NCBI GenBank assembly: GCA_903813345.2
Contig: CAIIXF020000008.1
Coordinates: forward strand, 30,714,867-30,778,866
Origin: Owenia fusiformis
Taxonomy: Eukaryota > Annelida > Polychaeta > Sabellida > Oweniidae
Length of the DNA: 64,000 nt
Direction of reading: 5' to 3'
Position 1 is the stretch's first letter. The number at the start of each line of letters is the position of its first letter. Of this stretch, positions 25,639 through 38,334 are shown piece after piece. A program made the position numbers and the translations under genes. The notes beneath the pieces are model-generated. The model worked only from the letters and a program-made list of their open reading frames with translations, was not told where the DNA came from and did not search any database.

Positions 25639-25965
25639 ACAGTAAAACTAAACCTGTATAATGCCTGGGTCACATTTGCTCTGATCCATCGGCCAGCACC
25701 CGGCTGATTGAATTTTTTGTTCAATATTGTATACAATTTTGAACAAAATACTCAATTTGGCCAGGCGCCGTAGCGAGAATCGGAGTAAATGTGACCAGGG
25801 AATTAGAGAACACCTATCTCTAGCGAACACCTGTGTTAAGTGAACACCACTTCAAGATGTATTCTACATTGACTCCTGTGTAAAATCCCCTACTTGTAAT
25901 GAACACCTACCTACAATAAACACTTTTTGTGGCTCCGTTAGTGTTCATCATATACAGGTTTTACT
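25639..25965 (+). mobile_element. Pogo-like MITE with a nested palindromic MITE
   Basis: Ends are ACAGTAAAACTAAACCTGTA and TATACAGGTTTTACT, an inverted pair of the CAGTAAAACCTGT family found elsewhere in the window. The internal sequence has the family's repeated GAACACCT phrase. It is interrupted at 25661-25802 by a second element. Confidence 0.65.
25661..25802 (+). mobile_element. Palindromic MITE (ATGCCTGGGTCACAT family), intact copy
   Basis: Starts ATGCCTGGGTCACATTTGCT and ends GTAAATGTGACCAGGGAAT, an inverted pair. The centre is a further palindrome (TTGTTCAATATTGTATAC / ATTTTGAACAAAATACTCAA). It is the sibling of the copy at 27733-28180 and shows that family's uninterrupted centre. Confidence 0.72.
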
Positions 25966-27732
25966 TGCATGCATAAGTTTGTAGCTTTATTCAGCTCCAG
26001 TAAAACCAGCAAAATGATTTTTCCAATGCATGGGTACCCTCCATTTTACCATGAGCTTTTTGCAAAAACATAACTTATGGGATTAGCTACACTTCAAGCG
26101 TCATGCCTAGATGACGGAGATTAAACTCCTAAAACTCAGTAGTTGTGCACTAGCACATTACTTACCTAATGGCTGCCTTATTGCATAGTTCAAATATCAA
26201 TTCATTCTTACCTTATTTTTGTAAAAACAAAATTCAAGTCCTCAAAGAAATGGTGGCCTGCTTCTATGTATAACAAATCAGTATCTACATTTATCTACAT
26301 TTAACATCAGAACTTACACAAACTAATACAACCAAGTCCTTGTACTTTCAAATAACAAGACATTCTTCATCTTCTATATCTTTTAAGTCCATGCTGTTAA
26401 TTAATAGCAAACCACTGATAAGCCTGGCTAATCAATTAATTTTCAAGTATATGTACATTGTAATAGGTGTCTAATTTTTAAAACAATTAACTTTATGTAA
26501 CAAATTGACTTTTTTTGTTAAAAAGAATTCTGAGCCTTTCCTTCTGCAAATTCCGCTTATCTTCTGATAAGTCAAGCAATTCAATATAATTTACAAAGTA
26601 CAGGCACTTCATCTTTCAAAATATGTACAAGCATTCAAACTTTAACATACCTAAAGATTCTGATATTATATTGGCTACTTGCATAATGCCATTTTGTTAA
26701 GTTTTACACTACCCCTTCGCCAATACTGATAGATCATAAAATCTGAAATTTCCGTCAAAACCTGATTCATCTGAACATTCATAACCAAACAATAGGAAGA
26801 TTCATTTCGCACCTTTTCTGCATGCGATGTCAAACTAATGCAAAATTAGCTAAAAACACTCAACTCCCAATTTGAAACCACTAAAATTGGCCTATCTATG
26901 AACTTTTTATACGAAATAAAAACTTACTGTTTTCTGCTAATCAAACTTACACATCCAATACAAAGCTAACAGTAAGTGAATCAGTATTATCCACAATGTA
27001 ATAGAACAGAGATAAGCACAACAATCCTGATTACTAATGCCACTATAGCTAACTACTTGTAGAGATTACATCAAAGGAAGTGCTTGAGTGCCGCCTCTTG
27101 ATAGTTTCAGGAACTGACTAAGCTACCCTAGCTGTAGCTTTGTGTTAGTTCTACTATGTGCTCCCTATCGGTTATCTCTAGCTTCTGAGTAGGGATGGTT
27201 TCTTGATGCGAGACTACGCAACAAGCTATCTTCACAATAGTCTGCTATCAAGTTCCAGTATCCTCCATTTCTCTAAATCTAAATACAAGACTTCACAGGT
27301 ATAAACTCTAAAAACATTATATAGTCCATTTGTCATTTTCTGAACGTATGAATATTTAAAAGTATGATGTTTTTCAGTGTAAATACTATCATTAGGGATT
27401 ATTGGAGTGATTTAGCTGGGTTGCCAAAAAAATAACTTTGGGGAAAAATTTTGTATCTATTACCATGGTAACATACCAGGTATATGGTGGTATCCCAACG
27501 CTAAGTCAATAGTAATAAGTAATAGCAATAAGCGATTGCACCCCTCCCTAATCAGCCTATATAATTTTTTCCCCAAACAAACTTTTTGTCCAACCCAGTT
27601 AAATCACTTCAGAAAACCCTTATTATCATAAATCAACCATAAAACATCGTACTTTTAACAATTTCTAGGTTCACTATTGGATGTATAGGGGTGACAAATG
27701 GACTAATATGTCCTGCATGTAAAAACTTACTT
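25966..27732. other. Intron sequence, nothing recognised
   Basis: No exon, RNA gene or bounded element could be supported here. Confidence 0.4.
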
Positions 27733-28180
27733 ATGCCTTGGTCACATTTGCCCCGATTTTCACTACCGTGCCGGCTGATTGAGTATTTTGTTCAAAATTG
27801 AATACAATATTCAGTGGCGGATCCAGGAACCAACAAGGGGGGTCCAAATTTGAGGTCCGAGAAAAACCATCTGTGCTTGCGCGGAAAAAAATTTTGGGCC
27901 CCTAAAACTGAAAAGTGGGCCCAAATTTTGAAAATTTGAGGCCCATTTTCTTCAAAATTTGGCCTCAAATTAAAAAATAAGGCCTTGGAAGGCCCAATAA
28001 TGACCAAAAGGCCCACTTTTTGGGGCCTTGAGGCCTTTTTTGGCCTAACATTTTTTTGGGCCAAACTTTTTTTTTTCTGGGCCAACCTTAGGGGGGGGCC
28101 CCCCCCCGGATCCGCCATAGATATTGAACAAAACACTCAATCGGCCGGCCGATGGATCGGAGCATATGTGACCCAGGCAT
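27733..28180 (+). mobile_element. Palindromic MITE split by a second MITE
   Basis: Ends ATGCCTTGGTCACATTTG and ATGTGACCCAGGCAT are inverted repeats and match the element at 25661-25802. The centre is interrupted by the 309-bp element at 27812-28120. Without it the element would be about 134 bp. Confidence 0.75.
27812..28120 (+). mobile_element. MITE with GGCGGATCC termini and ATATT target duplication
   Basis: Ends CAGTGGCGGATCC and GGATCCGCCATAG (11 of 13 inverted matches), flanked on both sides by ATATT (27807-27811, 28121-28125). The interior is rich in GGCC and TTTTGGGCC phrases and has long G and C runs near its right end. Related copies lie at 16718-16806 and 57134-57347. The superfamily is not settled; the 5-bp duplication argues against a standard hAT (8 bp). 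Confidence 0.8.
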
Positions 28181-28564
28181 TACCCTGCATGTAAACCAGA
28201 AAAGAATTTGTCTTTTGTCAAGGTTGTAACTGAGCTGCTTATAAATAAGCTCACATTAATTGAACACTTTTCTAAGTTTACATGCCACACTGAATATGTC
28301 ATACCATTTTTTAGCAAAAAGGGTGCAACCTTCTTTTAAATCAAAATGCAAACTGCACTGCTAATTTATCTTGCATAAGGACCACATAACATGTATAAGT
28401 ATGTCCTGCTGCACCAATCCTCCGTTCCCCTCCATCTAATCTGCTTGAACTGATTAACTCTCTTAGTGCCGGTGCGACTTTTTGTTCGTTTGACGTCTCA
28501 GTGCCGGTGCGACTTTTAGGTCGTTTTTGAAGGAAAATTGTGTAAAACTCAAATATGTTCGTAT

Positions 28565-28925
28565 TTCATCATCATCATCATCATCATCATCGGTTTTAGG
28601 AGTATAAGGCTGGGTGCCTGTGTGTTCCTCCCTTCCAAATATAAATCAATTAATCTTGATACTTTGGTATTTTATTTCCCAAAGTTAACTGTGAGTTATA
28701 TGACAAAACTAAACTGGTATTTGACAAAAATCTAGTGAGTGCACTGATCATCCTACTGAGGTCACTACTTCTTCTTCATCATCTCTGGATGGTAGTGGGC
28801 ATCAACCTTTGCCTTGAATTCATCTAGTGTCTGGGCGAAGACAGCTATTTCTGGGAGGTTGTTCCAGTCATTTATTACACGCTGGCTAAAGAATCCTTGT
28901 CTTAAGGCAGTACTTTCCAATTCAG
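28565..28925 (-). mobile_element. LINE 3' end: reverse transcriptase tail plus (GAT)n
   Basis: Read on the minus strand, 28913 to 28776 encodes RQGFFSQRVINDWNNLPEIA then VFAQTLDEFKAKVDAHYHPE and a stop. FFSQRVxNxWNxLP followed by a spaced FK is the conserved C-terminus of CR1/Jockey-type LINE ORF2. The minus-strand 3' side ends in a GAT microsatellite (28567-28592), as CR1-like LINEs often do. The copy is 5'-truncated near 28925 and inserted within the PiggyBac element. Confidence 0.75.
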
Positions 28926-29633
28926 AAGTGATTGAAAACACAATAAAACTATCTGATTACATACTTCAGTACTATACCTTATGTAAATGCCTCATATTGA
29001 GCCAATGGAATAGTGATAAGAGGAGAAATTAGAGTGAAACTCGACATATTCCTCCACGTCTTGGAAATATTTTCAATATGGCGCCATTGGGGAAATCCCT
29101 GGGGAAATCCATTTGACATGTCATTTTGAAACGTATGATAATTGATTAATAATTGATAAAAACTTCAATAATGCTTGCAAACAAAAAATTTAACGATAAT
29201 TTATAATCTTATTTGAAGTATTACTCAATTCTAAATGCATATTATTACAAAATGATATATATAAAGAAGTGTAACTAAAATATATATATCTTGAGAATGA
29301 TCGGTTCATAGATTTAACCTACTTTTCAAATGAAGATCATCCCCGATCTTCATGTATGTTTAGCAGATTTTATGACTTATGAATGCATTCTGTATGCTAT
29401 CAATAATACAAAGTAATCTGATTTGGAGCTATATTCATCAAGTACCTCGCGTGTGTCATTGCTGAAGCAGATTGGAAGTTTTCGTTTCACTTTCATTTTA
29501 CAGCATACACTGCCACAAATCAGTCGTTTTTTGTTTTTGACAAAAACATGTGAGATTTTGAGTTTGGAGTAAAAAAGACTTAAATTCAGACCTATCAAGC
29601 AAATACCTTGATGAAAATGTTGAAGAGGATGTC

Positions 29634-30210
29634 ATGGATTCGATTTATTCAGAAATGATCACATCCAATATTGTCAGTTCACCGGAAAAGGAGGTTTCCT
29701 GTACAATGAATTTTTTTACTGAATTTTCCCCAGTTGTTTACATTGATTCAGTACATGTCCATGTGAAATTGGGCCTTGTGGTGTATCCAATGGCATCTTT
29801 GATAGGTAAGCATGATATCTATATTCCTTGTAAAAACTGAAATCGTAACGACTATCCAAGTAGTTCATTGTAATGCGCTGTAATGCACTGTAATGCCAAT
29901 GGTTGCGGAATATCAGATAGAAATTCTTTTGATCACCACGGTAAGGTATTCTGTACTCATTCATTTATTATTGAATGCATTTGATTCTTTTCTAGGCATT
30001 CTAGGAAAATACGTATGTTGCGGCAAAGTAGCAAAATGTTGGTTTGTCAGCAAAGAAAGTAGGGGAAGGATGAGTGGACCGATGCTAACATACCCGAGAA
30101 AGCTTTCGTTGGACTCCTGCTGTATATCTGGTGTCATCAGAAAGACATACTGGATGCTAGTCCATAGATACCATGAACATTGGAAAGTAATGACCAGAAA
30201 TAGATAAAGG
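29634..30210 (+). pseudogene. Decayed PiggyBac transposase, N-terminal part
   Basis: Near 30060-30210 the plus strand reads GRDEWTDANIPEKAFVGLLL then YIWCHQKDILD in one frame. In another it continues YHEHWKVMTRNR and a stop. This resembles the PiggyBac domain start (xWTDxTxxEMxAFLGLLL, then DYWS and VMSRNRFE). The needed frame changes within this stretch and there are stops, so it is a pseudogene. An acidic leader (MDSIYSEMITSNIVSS at 29634) may be its N-terminus. Confidence 0.55.
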
Positions 30211-31567
30211 AGGTACATATGTATGACTTGTTTTAACTTCCCAAATAACGAAATCAAGAAGAATATATTTTTTCACAGTTTTGAAATTTTGTGTCTATTT
30301 ATTTTCACTAACTTTCAGTTTTCTGAATTTCATGGCTTGTACTTTTTGTAGATTTGGGAACAAATTTTTCCAGTTTTTTTTAATTTCTTTGATTAAAATC
30401 TTTTAGAACCCAACTTAAAATTAAGAAAACAGTACCATTCTACCTTTTTTTCACCAAGCACTCGACTAAATTTATATTGTGCCAAATTGAACTATTGGGA
30501 TTTTGCGCCTACTGTATTCTCTCCAATGAGAGCATACTGTACTTCCCAAGATGAATCAGTTGATATTGAATCAGTCGAAGGGATAGGTAGAAAAAATATC
30601 GCCAATAATCTTTTTACAAGATGTTATCAATAATGACATGAATGCGAGCAGTTCATTTTATTATTAAAGTTACTGAACATAGGATCCAAAAGTAACCACA
30701 GCAAGTTAAAATTTTAGTCAAAGAGCAAATTTTATATTTCTTTGTGACATAATTTTTACAATTTTATACAAAAACTTTGAAAAAACAGTTGCCTGTCCTG
30801 CCTTATACTCATAGCTGACTATACTTGAAAGGAATATTTATTCATGTTTCAATTTTGTTTTCCAGAGATACATAGCTTAGTTATAACTGTCATGGAAGCA
30901 GTGCAGCAGAAAACATCAACCTGAAATGATACACACAAATATTAAAAGAACAAAGTAGGAGTCGATCTAGCAGATTATATGACCACAATTTATGACTGCA
31001 GGTATGGCTATTTATGTAAAATCCCCAGTAATATTTTATTATGAATGGCCCCATGTTTAATCATCCAAATATTATTTGTCATATTTTGAAAAAGTTGACT
31101 TTTTATGAAAACATTAAATTAAGATAAAAAGTGTCAATTGCATCACATTTGATAATAACAACAGGTAATAATACTTTTACAAATCGCCCTATGAGAATAA
31201 AGATGTCCCAACTCACATTTTTGTGAAATGGAGAAATCAATTTTTGAAAGTTTAGGCAGTTTTTCGTATCACATTGAAAGATAAAAGCTGAACTATGTCC
31301 GTTTTGCTATGTATTTTCAATGGACACAAATTTCTCTAATCATTTTTTTTTCAAAAATAAATTCAATTCTTGGTTTAAAATTGTATTATAATAATTCTTA
31401 GTCACATGGTGTAATTCAAACGATTTGATTGGTTAAAGTCAAACATAGAACAAAGTTAAATTGTATATTTGAATTTTTTATGGAGTTCCAGTATGTTATA
31501 ATACATGGGTTTAATAATATTTTTTAATATTTGATCCAAAATCATATTTATACCCAAAGAAACTTGA

Positions 31568-31700
31568 GAATGCAATCCAGCCATGCATAATGAATTGTAC
31601 ATGTTTACTAGAGAGTTTTCCAGAAAATGGGCAATGAAATGTTGGAAGAAACTTAGCCAACATTTCATTGATAATGCTCTATCAGCATGAGAACCAAAAC
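31568..31700 (+). pseudogene. Decayed PiggyBac transposase, C-terminal part
   Basis: The plus strand reads ECNPAMHNELYMFTREFSRK followed by WAMKCWKKLSQHFIDNALSA and a stop. KWxxKxxxxxxxHxxDxAL fits the PiggyBac C-terminal helix motif (xRKWWKKLFFHLLDxAxVNAY). Order and strand agree with the N-terminal piece; the catalytic core between them was not recognised. Confidence 0.5.
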
Positions 31701-32570
31701 TAAAACTATCATCAAAAAGGGTGGTGAACCAATTGAATATCTCCTTTAAGAGCAAATAAAATCCTAAGTTAAAGTACTCATTAGATTAGCCTACTTTATT
31801 AATCAGGACCACTGGCCCTTTATAACTGCACAATTGTGTGCATGCAGGTTGGGTAATAAAAAGGTTAAAGCATTTTTTTAAAGTGGCATTTTTGGCTCAC
31901 CCTGTGGTTCTGTTGTTGATGAAATCATCCCCAACCAAGTACAAACTGCATACATGTAATTGCATGAAGTGCATATAATTTATTCCAATTCATTTGTTGT
32001 TTTTCAGTCAACAGCTAAGATGACTGGCACAGATTCCTGGATTCAGTTACCATTATGGAAATAAACTTGATTTACAGATGACACGAGAACAACGACATTT
32101 ATTTGGACACCAAGGCATAATGCCTTTGAAAGGAGATTGAAGGAATATCATTTAATTGATAAGATACCTGGTACTGTACATAACCTAATGAGCCAGAAGT
32201 TTAAAAGTGAATCTGAAAATAAATGATTATTGTTGCAGTTTAGTGTACTTATAATCAGTCTGGAGAAAAGAATTGTGCTGAGCCAGTAAAAATGTTTTAC
32301 ATTTTATTGTTCAATGTAAAACACAAATATCTGGCACGAAGAAGGCATTCTTCCGATGTGTAGTTAATATTACAACATATACCTATTTTCACAAACATGA
32401 ATGGCAACACATAATATTGATGCTCAACATAGCATCTTTACAAATCAACAATTAAACTGGTGCATTGTTCTTTGTATTGGAAGATGCTTCCCAAGATATC
32501 ATTTAGAGGTGAACTCCAGTAATCAAAATACAGAAAGGTAAACATGTTTCATTTACAGGGTGGACCACTG

Positions 32571-32918
32571 ATTATATAATTTTACTTCTGTAAACATCCT
32601 TTTTATTGTTTTATATCTTCTGAAAAGAAAATACAAATACAAACTCATAAAAGAGTAAGTATTAATTGCTGATTCAATCATTCTTGATTATATAATTTTA
32701 CTTCTGCACACCTCCTTTTTATTGTTTTATATCTTCTGAAAATAAAATACAAATACAAACTCATAAAAGAGTAAGTATTAATTGTTGATTCAATCATTCT
32801 TGATTATATAATTTTACTTCTGCACACATCCTTTTTATTGTTTTATATCTTCTGAAAATAAAATACAAATACAAACTCATAAAAGAGTAAGTATTAATTG
32901 CTGATTCAATCATTCTTG
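32571..32918 (+). repeat. 116-bp tandem repeat, three copies
   Basis: ATTATATAATTTTACTTCTG recurs at 32571, 32687 and 32803. Copies are nearly identical, so the expansion is more recent than the host PiggyBac relic. Confidence 0.9.
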
Positions 32919-33434
32919 ATTTAGCATAGACTAGGCTAAATAATTCAGAATAGGAAATTGAAATTTTTTGAAATTCTATATATATATTTTTTTTTTACCT
33001 GATGTTTTTTACCTGAGATTTAATATGGTTACCATGGTAACAGATATGTTAAGTGGACTAAAGTTTCTTATGAACTTTCAAGATAATGTCATCATGATGA
33101 CCCATAGCAAATGTCACAACAACTCATTATCAACTGAATGAAATATCTGTATTTCAGCAATACAGTTTCAAAAAAATCTTTACAAAATGTTATACTTTAT
33201 AATATTTAAATGATAATGTGTCACAAAGACTTCAATATTTGAAATCTTATCATCACATTAAGACATTATATATAAACATCTGGATACAACCCTACACTGT
33301 ATGCTTTATTTAATTTAGAATGTTTTATTCTGAACAAGAAATAATCCTGACATGCAACAACTATAAAAGTGACATGTAATGTGCTGATATTGCTAATACA
33401 AAACCATTGTCTTTGAACAGAGATATTTGAATAT

Positions 33435-34116
33435 TTTCTTGTTATTAAAGATACCAAGGTGAATATGGTTACTATGGCAACCCACAACGCCATCATTTGG
33501 TGTTATACATGTATCTTCAAGCCTTTGTTATTTTCATGACCCATGATAAGTTTCATTGCATTTGGTTCAGGATTAAGTCTTATATCCAGGTTCTCATAAT
33601 GGAAGTGCAAAATATGTCAAAAATCTGTCCGATTTAAAGACAATGCGGCACTGAGACGTCTGTTTTGAAACCTATTAAGGCATCAATCAATCATATCCTA
33701 ATATCAGCACATCAAGTTTGGATACACTATCTAGACTTGATAAATGTGTTTTTTGAGTAAGAGACGATTCCTGTGTTCCAAAACCGAAATTAAGATGGAA
33801 TGCGCTGGTACCAGTAATAAGAAATATTGTCTTCAAATTGGAAAATTTCACGATTTTCATGTTTTATAAGATTTCAAGATTAATATGGTTACCATGGTAA
33901 CCAGCACAGCCATTGACATAATGTTGTACATGCATTTTCAAGCCAGTGTTATTATGATACACCATGTCAAGTTTCATTGCATTTGGTTCTAAACTAAGTC
34001 TAAAATTCAGGTTTGAATGATGGAAGTGCAAAATATGTCAAAAAGCTGTCTGATTCAAAATTAATGTGGCACTGAGATATATGTTTTGAAATTTATTGCG
34101 GCACTAAGAGAGTTAA
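33435..34116 (+). repeat. Duplicated PiggyBac right-end segment
   Basis: Two diverged copies (about 33435-33690 and 33865-34116) share AATATGGTTAC(T/C)ATGG, AGTTTCATTGCATTTGGTTC, ATGGAAGTGCAAAATATGTC and a CGGCACT or GGCACTGAGA end. A weaker third trace begins at 33022. Confidence 0.75.
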
Positions 34117-37100
34117 CATAAATAAGAGCTACATAAAAGAACATGAAAATCTTATTTTTCAATTTCCAATCAAGCAAGTTAATACCAGGATTTGTAAAGC
34201 ACACCACTTTACACATTCCACTTTAAAATCCAGAAATATCTCTGGAATATGTCTTCTGCATATCCATTTCTTTAAAACTGAAAATGAAGCTGAAGTATAT
34301 CCATGTACATGTGAAGAATTCAACACCAGTCTAACATCTTCCAGACTTCTTCAAAGCCACAAATGTAACATTCAATTATTTTGATGATTGCAATTTTTCC
34401 GGAAAACATGTTTTCTATGCAAACATTTTGTTTTACAATTAGTAATGTCAAAAGTGGCAACCAATTAGCGAAAAACATGAACAGTCAAAACATGACAGCA
34501 GAATTGACAGACAAACTACTGAAAAGAAATATGCAAAAAAAATATTTGCAAAATTATTTAAATTTCAATGAAAAGAAAAAAATAGATGGGAATGCAAGAT
34601 TTACTTTTTCTAAATACATGCAGTTTTCGTTAAAATGTAAGAAAAACATCCCTATTGAGATTACACAAGTATTTACACTTCTTGAATCTGTATTGAGATT
34701 AATGGTATTTTCTTGATAAAAAATTGATATCGTCTCTTAAAATTGTTTCCTTATTTTTCGCATTCCTTACAGTCATGATTTTTATTTCTCAACTTTCTTC
34801 TAAATTGAGAATTTGCCAATTCAGCAACTTAAACAGTTAGCAATAAACTATCTAGCAAAAGTAAAACAGTTATTCAGTCCGGTCCAAAAATATTTTTCAT
34901 CTCATTTAATGAACCCTCATTTTTTCAATTAAAAATCCAGAATCAATGAAACTGTAGGCCTATTTTCCAAAGCAAAGAGTGTTTGGCTAAGAGATTATCT
35001 CTGTGGCATCTTGTTACATTACTGTACAGTGTTTCACCTGTTGACTCAGTGAGTCATTTTTACTTTAAACTTCAATCCTGCTCTTGGGACACTCCGTCTG
35101 CTCACGCATATTTCACTCAATTTCTCTCTAAAAATTGAATAAACTGCCAAATTTTGTGGGATTTTTATACAATTTAGAGTGTTGACTACATGTCTGTATA
35201 CTTTATTCCTTGCTGATTCCACTCTTTTCCACTGTATTTTGGATTTTAAACATGACAACCATGACATTTTCTCACTTACCTTTCTCCACTCAGCAGCTGC
35301 TAAATGCTTCTAATAACATAATCCAATCTAGGAATGCCACTACTAATTTTTACTACCATTTAGTAAGGTCACCTGTAGTATCCAAGCATCTTGATTGGTT
35401 CATTCAAGTCACATGACCTGTTTTGATATATAAAGAGTCATTCATGGATTTGCTCTGTTTATTTCTGTTCTCCCTTTTTACATGCGATAAAATTCACAGT
35501 CAATTATCAACTGTGAACAAGGCAATTAGAAGTGTAATTTTGTAAAAAGATTCGGGGTGGTACTTTTAGAACATGGGATTAAAATTCTGGAAACATATCT
35601 CTTTTCCCTAATCTCTTATAATCCCTTCAGAAAGCACCGGAAGGTGGGGGTGGCACCAATAATAGATTTCAATAATATGAAAATACCTTTCGTTTCCATA
35701 ATAATTCTTCTCTCATATTGTTCAAGTTTTTCAATATAGTTCTAACAGATACAGAAACGTTGGCTAAAATATTGTTATTCAATCTATATTATGTTATTTA
35801 TTTAAGTCTTATTCCTGTTGCTTCTCTCATTTTTTATGGGTAAAAGTATGGCCATCATGTATGATATTTTATTCAGGGGCCATGAATGATATTTCATTTA
35901 AGGGTGAATACCATGCTGTTTTATTTCATAACAATATTTCTTATAAATTAACAAGCTTAGCATAACCTCCATAACAAGAATTAGGATTAAAATAAATCAT
36001 GCACTTGAAATGGAATATGGAATTTAGAGACTGCCAATCCTAGTTTAATTTACAATACCAGCAAAGGGAAAAAATTCAATTTTATTACAAATTAGAAAAA
36101 TGAAAATATAGAATCCAATGAATTTAAATGTGCTATGGGAGATGGCAGTTACAATGCTTACTTCTTTGTCATCCAAATAAATAAATATAACTATCGGGGG
36201 GAGCTTCATTATTTTACAACAAACAAAAAAGCTTTGTAACAGTAGATTTTGTGCATGTAGAATATATACCTGATAAGTTTTTGAGGCAATCTAACCCTGC
36301 AGGTACATTTGACTGCTTTTTGAGATAATACCTCATTGAAAAGATTTAACCCAATGGCACATTTTACTCTATTATTTTTTCAAACAAAGATATAAAAGTG
36401 CATTTACTTACTTTTATGGTTTGGCCTATTTATCCAATAAGTATTTCAATATTCTGATCGGTAAATTATCATGAATCTTTTTTCTTGAAGATATTTTTGG
36501 TTTAGTTTTCTACTATTGTTTTAACTTCACTTCTCATCTATGAACTGTGTTAAACTTATTTTAGAACTGACTGAAACTGAGAGGTAAAATGAAGTGTCTC
36601 TTTATTTTTCACACCTCAAAGATGTTGCACTTGAATTAAAGTGTCAATATAACCAATAAATTTGATTTTAATTAGAATTATTCACTGAACTTTTGAAATA
36701 AACATTGGTTTCAATAAATGTGCTAAATCAATTTTGCCATTTTTCAAATTGTTTCCAAAATAATTTCTACCTTTGTATATTCGTAAGATAAATACCAAGT
36801 GTAATATTACATGAAAGCAGGACTCTTTAAAAGAGCATAATTCTATACCATATTACCACTTTAAACTAATTATCCTATCTTTTATAAAGGTATACTAGTA
36901 TCTTAATAAGGTGTGAAGTTTGCAAGTAGAAAGATACAGAAGTATCTATCATCAGAAGATGGAAAAGACAGGTGTAAAAAATCATCAAAATATTCCCTTT
37001 CTTTAAATTACAAATTCTACATTTCTCTTTGAAATTCTCAAAAAGACCTTAAGTTTCAGAAATTCAAAAAAAACTCATAATGTGAAATTTATGCTAATGT

Positions 37101-37940
37101 GTTATTTTCATAATAATTTTAATCATTCATCATAATATGACGAATAGAGCATGACTAGGTTTGTATTTTATGCGCGGGTTGATAAAGAAACATTTATATT
37201 ACAAGCAGCCACACTTACCTTTGAGATAAGTGTGATGATACAAAAGAGATGAAGCATGTGTACCTACATTGATGATGATATAGTGTTAATAAGAGATGTT
37301 AACATTTACGGTAGTTTAGAGAATACAACACCAAGAAAATGCATGCTGGTGGCTCCCAGAGGGTATACACATTTTTCACCAAGTGCTTTTTTCATCTCCA
37401 ATCAAATTGCAGGATTCGATCACGTGAACAATCATGGGCACATGCTCTCTCAGTGCTGCGCATGCGCAGAGTTAAATTTGAAATCGTGGGAATGGCGTTT
37501 ACATCAGTTCAACATCGTCATTTCAAACCTACGGTAATACTATTGAAGTTACTCGATCCATACTTGTAAAGAATACTCATAAAACTACAGTGAAAATTTG
37601 GAGATCCATTTCAACGGCAAATTGAGGCCTGTTTATAAAATTTGTTTTCGAACGTGCTAATATAATAGGGCATCTTTGGGGAATCTCCCCCCTGGCCAAC
37701 ACGGTAAAATACCAAATGGCGAAAAAAGCGAACGCATTCCGTTCGGTCTTTGCACGGTCGATTGCCGTTTATGTCACGCATTTGGTACAAAATATGTGTA
37801 TATATCACTCATTTGTTTCGAAAATATTCACATCTACTATATATATTTTGCAAGTGGATCCAAGAGACCAAGTGGGCAAGTCAATTATTTTGCAGGGGTG
37901 GCATGATACACAGATTTCAATTTTGTATATAGTGAATTCC
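34117..37940. other. Intron sequence with possible regulatory motifs
   Basis: No exon supported. Two adjacent AP-1-type sites, TGACTCA and TGAGTCA, lie at 35042-35056. At about 37454-37465 the palindrome TGCGCATGCGCA matches an NRF1 consensus in a locally GC-richer stretch with several open frames (37256-37950), which could mark an unrecognised promoter. Confidence 0.35.
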
Positions 37941-38320
37941 CAGTGATTGATTTCAGTACAGTAAAATTGTCATAGTGAACACCTCTTTAGTGAAGATCTG
38001 TGCCAAGTGACATGCCTCTACTCTATTGAACACCTGTGTATATTATAGTGAACACCGATTCCGTCCCAGCCAGTGAGTTCAGTACAGTAAAAATATCCTA
38101 ATGAACACCTCTTTAGTGAAGATCTGTGCCCAGTGAAAACATGCGTCTACTCTATTGAACACCTGTGTATAGTGAACACCAATTCCCAGTACAGTAAAAC
38201 TGTCATAATGAACATCTCTTTAGTGAAATACTGTGCCCAGCGAACATATGAGTATACTCTATTGAACACCTGTGTGTAAGCGAACACCAATTCCCAGCCA
38301 GTGATTTCAGTAACTTTTAG
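37940..38320 (+). repeat. Three tandem copies of a pogo-like repeat segment
   Basis: CAGTACAGTAAAA starts at 37954, 38080 and 38187. Each is followed by (G/A)TGAACA(C/T)CTCTTTAGTGAA and CTCTATTGAACACCTGTGT. Spacing is 126 and 107 bp. Confidence 0.85.
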
Positions 38321-38334
38321 AGGGGATTGTACCT

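Larger units (their letters stand above)
28454..34116 (+). mobile_element. PiggyBac-type DNA transposon relic
   Basis: A perfect 14-bp terminal inverted repeat (CTCTCTTAGTGCCG at 28458-28471; CGGCACTAAGAGAG at 34099-34112) is flanked by TTAA on both sides (28454-28457, 34113-34116). TTAA target duplication is specific to PiggyBac. Subterminal repeats AGTGCCGGTGCGACTT occur at 28465 and 28500, and a ~250-bp right-end segment is duplicated (33435-33690, 33865-34116). Two pieces of a decayed transposase lie on the plus strand (29634-30210 and 31568-31700). The element also carries a LINE tail near its left end and a 116-bp tandem repeat. It is clearly dead. Confidence 0.85.

Noticed and set aside
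29961-30257. 98-codon minus-strand hydrophobic frame
   Set aside because: It is antisense to the PiggyBac transposase fragment.
34381-34716. 111-codon plus-strand frame rich in Lys and Asn
   Set aside because: AT-rich composition alone can give this length; no motif, splice signal or relative is visible.
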